Below, piece after piece: positions 7,104 through 14,817 of a stretch of 20,892 bases of DNA. Every line of letters begins with the position of its first letter. The first letter of the stretch is position 1. A program made the position numbers and the translations under genes. The notes under the pieces are model-generated. The model made no database searches. It saw nothing but the letters and a program-made list of their open reading frames with translations, and had not been told where the DNA came from. The stretch spans positions 1-20,892 of the forward strand of contig JAFDAW010000024.1 of the NCBI GenBank assembly GCA_019313605.1, read 5' to 3'. The stretch comes from Deltaproteobacteria bacterium (GTDB taxonomy: Bacteria > Myxococcota_A > UBA9160 > SMWR01).

Positions 7104-8666
7104 GTGAAGCCCACAGACGAAAAACGCATCGCAGTGATGGATACCACCCTCCGGGATGGAGAGCAGACCCCCGACATCTCGTATTTTCCCGCGGAGAAAC
7201 TCCAGCTGGCTCGGCTGCTGCTCACCGAGGTGGGGGTCGATCGCATCGAAATCGCTTCGACCCGCGTCTCGGAGGGCGAACGCGAGGCGGCGCACCTCAT
7301 AGCGGATTGGGCGCGGAAGAAGCGCATGTTGCCGCGCGTCGAGATGCTCGGTTACTGCGATGGGAGCACGTCGGTCAATTGGATTTCGGGGACCGGCGGG
7401 AGGGTGATGAACCTCCTCACAAAGGGGTCCGAACGCCACTGTCGTGTTCAACTCGGCCAGACTCCCGAAGAGCACCGCAAAGCCGTTACACAGACCTTCC
7501 GCGCCGCAAAGCGCAAGCGCATCAAGGTCAACGCCTATCTCGAAGACTGGTCGAACGGAGTTCGCGACTCTTTCGATTACGTATTTGCGATGGTGGAATT
7601 GCTGCGCGATCTCGGCACCTTGCGAATCTATCTCGCGGACACGCTGGGCATCATGTCACCGGCCGATGTAACCCGCTACGTCGACTTGATGGTATCGACC
7701 TGGCCAGACGTCACATTCGAGTTTCACGCCCACAACGACTATGGGCTCGCAGCCGCAAACGTACTGGCGAGTGTTCGCGCAGGTGCCCGGGGCGCTCACA
7801 CCAGCGTGAACGGCCTCGGCGAGCGAACGGGGAACGCGAGGCTCGCCGAAGTCGTCGCCGCGATTCACGACCACACCGAATTCCAGACCGGGGTCAAAGA
7901 AGCCCGCCTCTCATCGCTGTCGCGTCTGGTCGAAACCTTCAGCGGAAAGGACGTCGCCGACAACACGCCGATCGTCGGACGTGACGTCTACACCCAGACC
8001 GCAGGCATCCACGCCGACGGCGACGCGAAGGGAGAACTGTACGCGAGCCGATTGCTACCGGCCCGCTTCGGCGAACGGCGGCGCTATGCGCTCGGCAAGT
8101 TGGCGGGAAAGGCTTCGCTCGAACACAACCTCAAAGCGCTCGGCATCGCTCTCGGGACTGAGGAAAAGGCACTCGTCCTTCAGCGGATCGTCGAGCTCGG
8201 CGAACACAAGAATCGGATCAATGTCGAAGATCTGCCCTACATCATCGCGGACGTGCTCAAATCGCCCGCGGATCAACGCGTGCGGGTCGTATCCTACCGG
8301 GTCGTCGTCGGGACGAACGAAACCCCGCAGGCGGAGATCGTGCTCGCGTATCGAAACAAGAAATCGACCGCCAAGGCCAGTGGCGGTGGAGGCTATGACG
8401 CGTTCATGAACGCGATCCGAAAGGCCGCGAAGAAGCTCCAGCTCGAAGTTCCGCGCCTGGCAGACTTCCGCGTGCGGATCCCACCGGGAGGGCGAACGAC
8501 AGCACTCGTGGAAACCGTGATCACCTGGAAATCGGAGGACGACTCCATGGAGAATCTCACGACTCTCGGCGTCGATTCGGACCAGCTCGCCGCAGCGGTG
8601 ATCGCGACGGAGAAGATGCTCAACGCAGTCGTCCTGCGCAGAAAGAAGAGCAGCAAGAAAAACTGA
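7104..8666 (+). CDS. cimA: (R)-citramalate synthase, Leptospira type (520 aa)
   Basis: The enzyme condenses pyruvate and acetyl-CoA to citramalate, the first step of threonine-independent isoleucine synthesis. An N-terminal TIM-barrel (about 8-275) carries TTLRDGEQT (Arg17, Asp18) and the metal-binding FHAHNDYG (His208, His210). A linker follows with GIHADGDAKG, then a C-terminal LeuA-type allosteric domain (GYDAFMNAI, VRIPPGGRTTALVET). From memory of the characterised Leptospira interrogans enzyme, the residues forming its pyruvate-selective pocket (Leu81, Leu104, Tyr144) correspond here to Leu82, Leu105 and Tyr145. The C-terminal TLGVDSDQLAAAV-ATEKMLN also follows that protein closely. The start is GTG at 7104 with GGAG six bases upstream. 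It appears monocistronic; no other branched-chain genes are nearby. The alternative is a 2-isopropylmalate synthase paralogue (leuA2), which the pocket residues argue against. Confidence 0.88.
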   Translation: MKPTDEKRIAVMDTTLRDGEQTPDISYFPAEKLQLARLLLTEVGVDRIEIASTRVSEGEREAAHLIADWARKKRMLPRVEMLGYCDGSTSVNWISGTGGRVMNLLTKGSERHCRVQLGQTPEEHRKAVTQTFRAAKRKRIKVNAYLEDWSNGVRDSFDYVFAMVELLRDLGTLRIYLADTLGIMSPADVTRYVDLMVSTWPDVTFEFHAHNDYGLAAANVLASVRAGARGAHTSVNGLGERTGNARLAEVVAAIHDHTEFQTGVKEARLSSLSRLVETFSGKDVADNTPIVGRDVYTQTAGIHADGDAKGELYASRLLPARFGERRRYALGKLAGKASLEHNLKALGIALGTEEKALVLQRIVELGEHKNRINVEDLPYIIADVLKSPADQRVRVVSYRVVVGTNETPQAEIVLAYRNKKSTAKASGGGGYDAFMNAIRKAAKKLQLEVPRLADFRVRIPPGGRTTALVETVITWKSEDDSMENLTTLGVDSDQLAAAVIATEKMLNAVVLRRKKSSKKN

Positions 8667-8723
8667 AAGCCCGACCCAATGCTCACGCCACCGAGCCCAG
8701 GTAACGCTTTACGGGTTCGGGTC

Positions 8724-8867
8724 ACCCAATGCGGCGGTTCTTTTTCACGCGCTGGCAACCCGTTTCGCTGGGGAGTCGGGGGGAAGGGGTGTGAGCGACA
8801 TGGGGTTGGAGCGAATGCCCCTTCCCCCCGACTCCCCAACGAGCACCGCCCACGTGTTCGATTGGGT
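8724..8867. repeat. Nested inverted repeat with perfect 21 bp arms
   Basis: The core is a perfect 21 bp inverted repeat, 8769-8789 against 8818-8838, with a 28-base loop. The left arm is G-rich (GGGGAGTCGGGGGG...) and the right arm is its exact complement. Outside it, more segments pair in the same nested order: GGCGGT (8733-8738) with ACCGCC (8845-8850) and ACCCAAT (8724-8730) with ATTGGGT (8861-8867). The right arm is not followed by a T-tract, so it is not a standard intrinsic terminator. It could be a REP/MITE-like intergenic element, or an RNA structure at the 3' end of the cimA transcript. Confidence 0.8.
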
Positions 8868-8921
8868 TTCGAGCGAGCGGATCTGGTATTCCGCGCCGAG
8901 ATCGAGCGAAAGAACACTCCA

Positions 8922-8947
8922 CGTGTCCCCAGAGGGATCGGGGCACG
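8922..8947 (+). other. Small hairpin upstream of lipoprotein gene
   Basis: CGTG-T-CCCC (8922-8930) can pair with GGGGCACG (8940-8947), with one bulged T and a nine-base loop. No T-run follows. It lies about 40 bases upstream of the lipoprotein start and may be a transcript-end structure or chance. Confidence 0.35.
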
Positions 8948-8989
8948 CCGCCTCGGGCATTTTCCGGGGCTGGTATGCTTGGCGACGAT

Positions 8990-9985
8990 ATGAGATCCCG
9001 GTTCTCGCTTCTCGATCCGATCCTCGCGTGCGCGATATTCGCGTTTTGCGCGGCGTGTGCGTCGACTCCGGAAGTCGACCCCGTTTATCGACCCACGGAG
9101 AACGTGCTCGAAGTCGTCGCCGTGCTGCGCGCACACATCGAAGACGACACCTACCGATTCGAACCCGCGCGCGACTTCACCGGGCGAAACGTCTACCGCA
9201 GCTCACTGCTACGGCTGGAAAATCTCGAAGAGTTGCACACGGACGCGTTGCGGGCGGGCCATATGGACGGGGTGATGGCGTTCGCGAAGGCGCGATCGCT
9301 CGAGCGCCTGCGGGCCTACGATCTCGCGGCGGAAAGCTACCGACTCGCGGCGGATCTCAGCGAAGACCTGAGGCTGGTTGCGCTGGACAGCGCCGACATC
9401 TGTGACGTGCTCTACGAGGCCTCCCAGATGACACGAGAACTCGACCCCCAGGATGAGACAGCCATCGACGCCGATGCGACGGGCGTCAGCCAACGCGTCG
9501 AACTCGATCCGGACTCGGTGCTCGCGGAGTTCGAAGCGCGCACCGCACTGCTCGATGGCCTCGCTGCAATTACCGAGGGCACCCACTACTTGCCGATCGT
9601 CCAGGAAGAACTCGAACGCGCAGACGTGGCGCGCGCCAACTACTTCGTGGGGATCCGCAAGACCGATGTAAACGGGGACGTGCGGGCGATCAGCGAGTTA
9701 CAGCGCGTCAGCTTCCGACACCCGGACAGCAAGAATTTCAACCGCCACCTGATCGAACTCGCAGACCTCTACGCAGAACTCGCGGTAGAATACTCGACCA
9801 CCTACCCGCCGGAGAGCCTGCGCTTCGACCCGGTGCGTTTCCAGGAACTGGTCGAGGGTGCGTCGCGACTGTACGAGATGGTGGCCAGTCGCGACGGAAC
9901 GCCCGAAAAACTCGAGGCATCCCGCCGCCTGGAGGCATTCCTCGCCTACTCAATTAGGATCGATCGTGATCGCTTTACGCCCTGA
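8990..9985 (+). CDS. Exported helix-rich protein, probable lipoprotein, unknown function (331 aa)
   Basis: I do not recognise the family. The N-terminus is a signal peptide: a short basic start (MRSR), a hydrophobic stretch (about residues 5-23) and a cysteine in the sequence FCAAC-AST. It is probably lipid-anchored, although the lipobox has Cys rather than Leu at -3. The mature part is acidic and almost entirely alpha-helical. It has repeat-like helical pairs (SLERLRAYDLAAESYRLAADL, DLYAELAVEYSTTYP) resembling degenerate TPR. I prefer the ATG at 8990 because it gives a compact signal peptide; an in-frame ATG at 8975 would add five residues, and neither has a strong Shine-Dalgarno motif. The next gene starts inside the end of this one with a 20 bp overlap, so the two are probably translated together and may work together. 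Confidence 0.8.
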   Translation: MRSRFSLLDPILACAIFAFCAACASTPEVDPVYRPTENVLEVVAVLRAHIEDDTYRFEPARDFTGRNVYRSSLLRLENLEELHTDALRAGHMDGVMAFAKARSLERLRAYDLAAESYRLAADLSEDLRLVALDSADICDVLYEASQMTRELDPQDETAIDADATGVSQRVELDPDSVLAEFEARTALLDGLAAITEGTHYLPIVQEELERADVARANYFVGIRKTDVNGDVRAISELQRVSFRHPDSKNFNRHLIELADLYAELAVEYSTTYPPESLRFDPVRFQELVEGASRLYEMVASRDGTPEKLEASRRLEAFLAYSIRIDRDRFTP

Positions 9986-12257
9986 TCGAAAATGGATCGC
10001 CGCCGTGATTGGCGTGTTGGCCGTCGGATGGCTGACCGGCTGTCGCTCGCCCGGCGCGCGACCGATTGGCCGCACGATCGATTCAAATGTGCGGTTTTCA
10101 ACCCGCATCCCCGACGTCGCCGACTATGCGGCGGCCGAGTTGGCGACTGCGGCGCTGATCTCCGATGTCGAGCGAGCGGAGCGCCTACTCGGACGCTTGC
10201 GCGCGATCGACACGGTGCTCGAAGCCGGAGGCGAACTCCCCACTGGGCTCGTTCCCGTTGCAACAGACCTCGTCAATGCAACAACCGATTCCTCGTACGG
10301 CTATCGCGATGCGACCCGTGAACTGCTCGAGAACGACGATCTCAACCCAGGCCTGCGCGAGCGGCTCTCGCAAGCCGCAAAGAACAATCCTCTCGCACTC
10401 GCATCCGCGCGGATCCGCGATGCGTGGGTGATCACTTTCGGGCGCGCCTTCAACGCCCTCGCCGAGCCGGTCGGCAAGTCGATCATGACGATGAGCCTGG
10501 CTCCCTACCGCCTCGCACGATCCGTGCTCAGTTATGCGATCCAGGTCTACAACCAGGAGAAGCTGCCGCTGCAGCGCCGGCAGGCACTTGCCCACTGGAA
10601 GGAATTTGTCGCCCGCTATCCAGACGCTCCCGAAGTCGCCAAACTGGAGCCCCTCATCGAAAAGGGAGACATCGGACTCGCAGAGACGTTCTACGCGCGA
10701 TCCGTGCGCGGAGCACAGCGCGCGCTGGAGGCCAATCGCACGAGGCAGGCTCTCGTCTATGCGGATCGCGCTTTGGACTTCAAGCCCGAAGATCCTGTGG
10801 CATACGCACTTCGCGACGAAGCCGACCGGAGGCTCGTCCACGAGCGCAATAAGCGAAGTCGAACCCTCGAGGTCGCTCTAGACATGGCACCGGTTTCAGC
10901 TCCTGCGCGACAGCTGTCGGTCGCAATGCTCGACCCAGACGGCGACGTCGTGGCGGCCGCGAACGAACTGCTCCGATCGGAACCAGAAGGGCCCTTCACC
11001 GACGAAGCGCACTTCGCCAAGGCCATTGCATTCGGCGAGCAGGGTGAGGAAGTACAGATGTGGCAGGCCCTCGATGAAATCGCCGAAGAGGATCCGCATC
11101 AGTCCAACATGGTCAGGCACGCGCGCGCGCTCATCAATGATCCGGCGAGCAATCCCTACATGGCCTTCAGCAAAGCACGCAGCCAGGATCGCAAGAATAG
11201 AGCCAAGTGGGTCCTGCTCGGTCAGTGGGCGGGCGGGCCTGCAGACCGCCGCCTGCCGGGACCGCTCGAGTGGGTGATCGACCTCCCGGCGATCGGACAG
11301 ACCATGATCGCGTTTCCGATGCGCTTGCTGCAGTTGCCCTGGATGAGGTCTCTACCGACGGCGCGCCTGGCCGCCGTCTACGGGCGCAGCTATCTCGAAC
11401 GCAATCCCGGTGGTGAGCGGACGGCAGACGTACGCGACTGGCTGTCGGCCTTCGAAGGCAAGCGGGACAATCAAATCGCGGTGTACAACCTCGCACTGCA
11501 GGATCCCAATTACGACGTCGACGAACTCGCAGAATTGAGAGAAAGGGCAGCCGGGCAAGCGGAGGCATTCGCGAGCCGCGAAGATCGCCGAGACACGCGG
11601 ATCGCGATGTATCGCCGGGTCGCCCGGGAATATCCGGATACCCATGCCGGGATGCGCGCGGGTGGCGCCGTCCGCGCGGAAATCACCCACGCCACCCCTC
11701 AGCAAATTCGGATCTCTCGGGGATTCATCGTCGAGAATCCCGAATTTGCCGGCCCCCGGGGCCTGGGTCTCGACGCAGAATTGATCGACGACGACCCAGT
11801 CAACGGGGAATTGCACCCGGCCGGAATCGTGTTGATCGGGGGGCGTACCATCAAGCTGCTATTCATCGGCCCGAGTGGCGACGAAAAGGATCCACCCATC
11901 GAAGTCTACCAGGACCTCTCTGAGGAGCGTTTCGCGCTAATGGTCGCCAATCTAGAGGAAACCTCGTTCCGCAATTCATTGCTCGACCCAGACGACGTGA
12001 TCGTCGCTGACGCGAATCGCGATGTCGTGTTCGAGCGCGCCCGTGTCGGGCTTTCGGGGGACATCGACACGCGACCGATGGCAGAATCCACCTACACCTA
12101 TCGAGGAATGCGCGAGCGCTACGGAATGGTTCGCGCTCGAGAATCCATTCTTCCGTTCTCGTTGGTTCTGCAGGGTTCTCTATCAGATCTGAGCCTCGGC
12201 GCGTTCCCGCGCATCAATTCTCCGCGAGAAACCCCAGACGCATTCCTGTATCGCTGA
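9966..12257 (+). CDS. Large lipoprotein of unknown function, helical repeats plus C-terminal domain (763 aa)
   Basis: I do not recognise the family. The GTG at 9966 has AGGA six bases upstream and gives a textbook lipoprotein signal: basic RPDRK, a hydrophobic core and lipobox LTGC with Cys26. The frame is open back to 9858, but that extension would bury the signal peptide and is rejected. The mature protein starts with helical repeats, some TPR-like (RQALVYADRALDFKPEDPVAY, FTDEAHFAKAIAFGEQGEE). Two hydrophobic stretches follow within the chain, about 165-195 and 430-463 (W/P-rich, IAFPMRLLQLPWMRSLP); these look membrane-associating rather than simple spans. A beta-rich C-terminal domain runs from about 576 (VLIGGRTIKLLFIG). 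It overlaps the preceding lipoprotein gene by 20 bp and converges on glcF with a 3 bp gap. An envelope role is likely; the specific function is unknown. Confidence 0.85.
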   Translation: MIALRPDRKWIAAVIGVLAVGWLTGCRSPGARPIGRTIDSNVRFSTRIPDVADYAAAELATAALISDVERAERLLGRLRAIDTVLEAGGELPTGLVPVATDLVNATTDSSYGYRDATRELLENDDLNPGLRERLSQAAKNNPLALASARIRDAWVITFGRAFNALAEPVGKSIMTMSLAPYRLARSVLSYAIQVYNQEKLPLQRRQALAHWKEFVARYPDAPEVAKLEPLIEKGDIGLAETFYARSVRGAQRALEANRTRQALVYADRALDFKPEDPVAYALRDEADRRLVHERNKRSRTLEVALDMAPVSAPARQLSVAMLDPDGDVVAAANELLRSEPEGPFTDEAHFAKAIAFGEQGEEVQMWQALDEIAEEDPHQSNMVRHARALINDPASNPYMAFSKARSQDRKNRAKWVLLGQWAGGPADRRLPGPLEWVIDLPAIGQTMIAFPMRLLQLPWMRSLPTARLAAVYGRSYLERNPGGERTADVRDWLSAFEGKRDNQIAVYNLALQDPNYDVDELAELRERAAGQAEAFASREDRRDTRIAMYRRVAREYPDTHAGMRAGGAVRAEITHATPQQIRISRGFIVENPEFAGPRGLGLDAELIDDDPVNGELHPAGIVLIGGRTIKLLFIGPSGDEKDPPIEVYQDLSEERFALMVANLEETSFRNSLLDPDDVIVADANRDVVFERARVGLSGDIDTRPMAESTYTYRGMRERYGMVRARESILPFSLVLQGSLSDLSLGAFPRINSPRETPDAFLYR

Positions 12258-12260
12258 CCG

Positions 12261-13541
12261 TCACGGTTCGACGGCGCGCGACGCGTAGGCTCGATCGAGA
12301 AGTTCGATCGGATGAACCACCGCTGCTTTCAGTCCGGCGGCAACCACTCCGCCGCGCAGTTGGATCAGGCAGCCCGGATTCCCGGTTGCAACGTAGTCGG
12401 GATCCGCGGCGCTTAGCGATTGTATTTTCCGATCGAGGACTGCGCGCGACATCGCGCGGTGAGTCAGGTTGTAGATCCCCGCTGCGCCACAGCAGCCCTC
12501 CGGGTCGTCGTGGTCCTGGAGCTTGATGCCTGGGATCTGCTCGAGCAGCCTGCGTGGTGCCGCATCGACCCTCTGGCCGTGGACCAGGTGGCAAGGGTCG
12601 TCGTAACACACCGTCGACTCGATCCGCCCCTCGGGCGGGCGCAGCCCAGCTGCGTCGAGAAACTCGGATACATCGCGCACCCGACTCGCGAGCGAATCGC
12701 CCTCACCCCCGAGCCACTCCTTCAACTCCCGCAACACGGCTCCGCAACCCGCTGAATTGACGATCACGGCGTCAAAATCAGCCGCCGAAAAGGCCTCGAG
12801 GTTTCGATGCGCGAGTTCACGCGCGAACTCGAGATCGCCGGTGTGCGCGTGCAGCGCGCCACAGCAGCCTTGAGATTCGGGAACCACCACTTCGAAGCCG
12901 TTGCGGGACAGTACGCGAACCGTGGCTGCGTTGATGGCGCCGAAGAGTTCGGGCATCACGCATCCGACGAATAGCGCGACGCGGCCGCGCTTTTCTCCAA
13001 GTGCGGGCGTAAACGCCGGCAATGGCCTGCGCTCGACCGCTGGCGGCACGCGAGGAGCCAGTGCGCAGAGTTCGCGCCATGCCTTCGGCAACAACCTGGC
13101 GGCGAGCCGATCGAGGTGGAGGTGCTGAATGACGCGAAGGAGTGAAATTGCGAACGACAACCGTCGGGGGTTCGCGACCAGCCCGCGCAGTGCCCAGCGC
13201 TCCAATCGGGGCGCCCAGCCCCGTCTCAATCCGGAGCGATCGATTTCCGCTCTCGCGAGTTCGATCATCGATCCGAACTTGACGCCCGACGGGCACGCGG
13301 TCTCGCAGGCGCGACAGCCCAGGCAGAGATAGACCTCATCCGAAATCACATCACCCAGCGAAGCGCGATTTTCGGCGACCGCCCGCAGCAGATAGATGCG
13401 CCCGCGCGGAGAGGAACTCTCGCGGCCGGTTTCCCGATAGGTCGGGCACGTCTGGAGGCAGAGGCCACAGTGAACGCAATCGAGCGTTCTCTCGTAGATC
13501 GCCGGCCAGTTCTCGCCCATCATTTCTGATCCATCATTCAT
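12261..13541 (-). CDS. glcF: Glycolate oxidase iron-sulfur subunit GlcF (about 426 aa)
   Basis: GlcF is the electron-transfer subunit of the membrane-associated glycolate oxidase. Two [4Fe-4S] motifs lie near the N-terminus: CVHCGLCLQTCP (Cys22, 25, 28, 32 from this start) and CLGCRACETACP (Cys73, 76, 79, 83). Two cysteine-rich CCG domains follow, with GCCGALHAHTG and GCCGAAGIYNLTH, as in E. coli GlcF. The start is uncertain. ATG at 13541 is used; ATGs at 13523 and 13520 are equally close to the first cluster, and the frame extends to a TTG at 13595 inside the end of glcE. The region around these starts is a run of short ATGGATC/GATCGA-like repeats that blurs the Shine-Dalgarno motif. It is the last gene of the leftward glcDEF operon and converges on the large lipoprotein gene. 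Confidence 0.93.
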   Translation of the reverse strand: MNDGSEMMGENWPAIYERTLDCVHCGLCLQTCPTYRETGRESSSPRGRIYLLRAVAENRASLGDVISDEVYLCLGCRACETACPSGVKFGSMIELARAEIDRSGLRRGWAPRLERWALRGLVANPRRLSFAISLLRVIQHLHLDRLAARLLPKAWRELCALAPRVPPAVERRPLPAFTPALGEKRGRVALFVGCVMPELFGAINAATVRVLSRNGFEVVVPESQGCCGALHAHTGDLEFARELAHRNLEAFSAADFDAVIVNSAGCGAVLRELKEWLGGEGDSLASRVRDVSEFLDAAGLRPPEGRIESTVCYDDPCHLVHGQRVDAAPRRLLEQIPGIKLQDHDDPEGCCGAAGIYNLTHRAMSRAVLDRKIQSLSAADPDYVATGNPGCLIQLRGGVVAAGLKAAVVHPIELLDRAYASRAVEP

Positions 13542-13578
13542 CGATCCATTCTTCGATCGCGCGCGATTCAGTCGTCGA

Positions 13579-14817
13579 TCAATTGCGGCCCGCAAAGCGA
13601 CCCGGATTCAGCACGCCCGTCGGATCGAAACGCTGCTTGAGCGCTCGGACGATTGCTGCGCTCGCGCCCAGATCGCCAAACATATCCCGACCCGCTTTGA
13701 CGGAAGTCGGCGCGGCTTCGCACACGTAACCACCACCCGCGCTGTGGGCGACGGATTTGACGTTGTGGAAGATCGCCTCCACGTCAGCTTCGTCCGGCGA
13801 TGCGTCGAGGGAAAAACTCGCGTAGACGAGTTGAAGCCCCGGATACGCGAGCAGCGAAGCGCCGCCGGCTCGGAGTTCGACCAGCGTTGATTCGAGCCGA
13901 GAGGGAAGCGCGCCGAGCCGAAAGCGCAGCCCAAGCGGAGCTGGCACTTCCAGTTGCAGGTCACGGATCTGTTCGATGGCTTCCTGCGCCGTATCGCTCG
14001 CGCCGTACTCGTCGCGAAGCCACGCGAGGTCGCGTTCAACCGTCGGAGCGTCGCCGGCCAGTTCGACCACCACCCTCCAACCGTCGGCGCCGTTCGTCGC
14101 GATGGCGGCGACACGCCTGGACACACAGCGCGCAGCCGCGATGGCCGCCAAACAGGCACCCGCCGCATCGCTTCTCTGGATTTCACAACTCGCCGAGCGT
14201 TCGGGAACCGCGCGGAGCCTCAACCAGGCCGACTCGATCACGCCGAGGCTACCAAACGATCCGGAGTAGAGTTTGTTGAGGTCGTAACCCGTCACGTTCT
14301 TCACGACCCGGCCACCGCAGCGAACGCGCTCTCCCGACGTCAGCGATACCGTCAATCCCAGTACCTGATCACACGGAAGACCGAGGGCGCGCGGCCCAAC
14401 CGACGCGGCAGCGATACAACCGCCGACCGTCGAGTCGCGGCCGGGCGGGTCTAGAGGAAGCTCCCAACCGCTTCCAGCCAGGGCATCTCGCACGTCGCGC
14501 AGTGGCGTACCCGATTGCACATGACAGACGCCCTCGCTGGCATCGAATTCTTCGATCCCCACGAGGCGCCCGGTCGACAAGAACGCGTCCAGACCGATCG
14601 GCGGATTTCCGACGCCCGCGTAGCTCCCACTGCCGCGCACCGCGACCGCGAGCCCGCAATTTCGGAGCACCGCCAACGTTCGAGACAAGCCTTCGCCATC
14701 AGCTGGGCTCAGGGTCAGTGCAGCCGTCAACCCGTCCAGATCGACGGGGGCGTGCTCCTGCAGACCTCCGTCCCCAACGGCATCCCGCAGCGCATCGATT
14801 TGATCGGGGGCAATCAT
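13579..14817 (-). CDS. glcE: Glycolate oxidase FAD-binding subunit GlcE (412 aa)
   Basis: GlcE is the second flavin-type subunit of glycolate oxidase. The FAD-binding PCMH domain is visible as AVRGSGSYAGVG (about 59-70), then VGGCIAAASVGPRALG and GGRVVKNVTGYDLNKLYSGSFGSLG-type blocks that match E. coli GlcE closely. The chain ends with the family's DPTGVLNPGRF. At 412 residues it is longer than E. coli GlcE (about 350), mainly in the region after the FAD domain. Its ATG (14817-14815) shares one base with the TGA of glcD, giving TGATG, so translational coupling is expected. glcF follows about 37 bp downstream on the same strand. Confidence 0.93.
   Translation of the reverse strand: MIAPDQIDALRDAVGDGGLQEHAPVDLDGLTAALTLSPADGEGLSRTLAVLRNCGLAVAVRGSGSYAGVGNPPIGLDAFLSTGRLVGIEEFDASEGVCHVQSGTPLRDVRDALAGSGWELPLDPPGRDSTVGGCIAAASVGPRALGLPCDQVLGLTVSLTSGERVRCGGRVVKNVTGYDLNKLYSGSFGSLGVIESAWLRLRAVPERSASCEIQRSDAAGACLAAIAAARCVSRRVAAIATNGADGWRVVVELAGDAPTVERDLAWLRDEYGASDTAQEAIEQIRDLQLEVPAPLGLRFRLGALPSRLESTLVELRAGGASLLAYPGLQLVYASFSLDASPDEADVEAIFHNVKSVAHSAGGGYVCEAAPTSVKAGRDMFGDLGASAAIVRALKQRFDPTGVLNPGRFAGRN

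Larger units (their letters stand above)
8667..8989. other. Intergenic region rich in repeats and dyad symmetry
   Basis: This 323 bp stretch between cimA and the first lipoprotein gene shows no convincing gene; the open frames across it are G/P/R-rich and overlap each other on both strands. It contains a 9 bp direct repeat ACCCAATGC (8674-8682 and 8724-8732), whose first seven bases recur inverted at 8861-8867. It also holds the long inverted repeat listed separately, two CCACGTGT boxes (about 8850-8857 and 8919-8926) and a small hairpin at 8922-8947. A TGGTATGCT at 8971-8979 resembles an extended -10 for the downstream lipoprotein gene, without a good -35. Confidence 0.6.

Noticed and set aside
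8769..8838. The 21 bp inverted repeat considered as a rho-independent terminator of cimA.
   Set aside because: The loop is long (28 bases) and the right arm is followed by ACGAGCACC, not by a T-tract.
8679..8993. A 104-codon + frame, and a 247-codon minus frame (8393-9136), across the intergenic repeat region.
   Set aside because: The products are G/P/R-rich, read through the inverted repeat arms and overlap real genes; there are no motifs and no plausible ribosome-binding site.
9858..9965. N-terminal extension of the large lipoprotein to 9858.
   Set aside because: It would place 36 non-homologous residues ahead of a perfect lipoprotein signal; the GTG at 9966 has a good Shine-Dalgarno motif.
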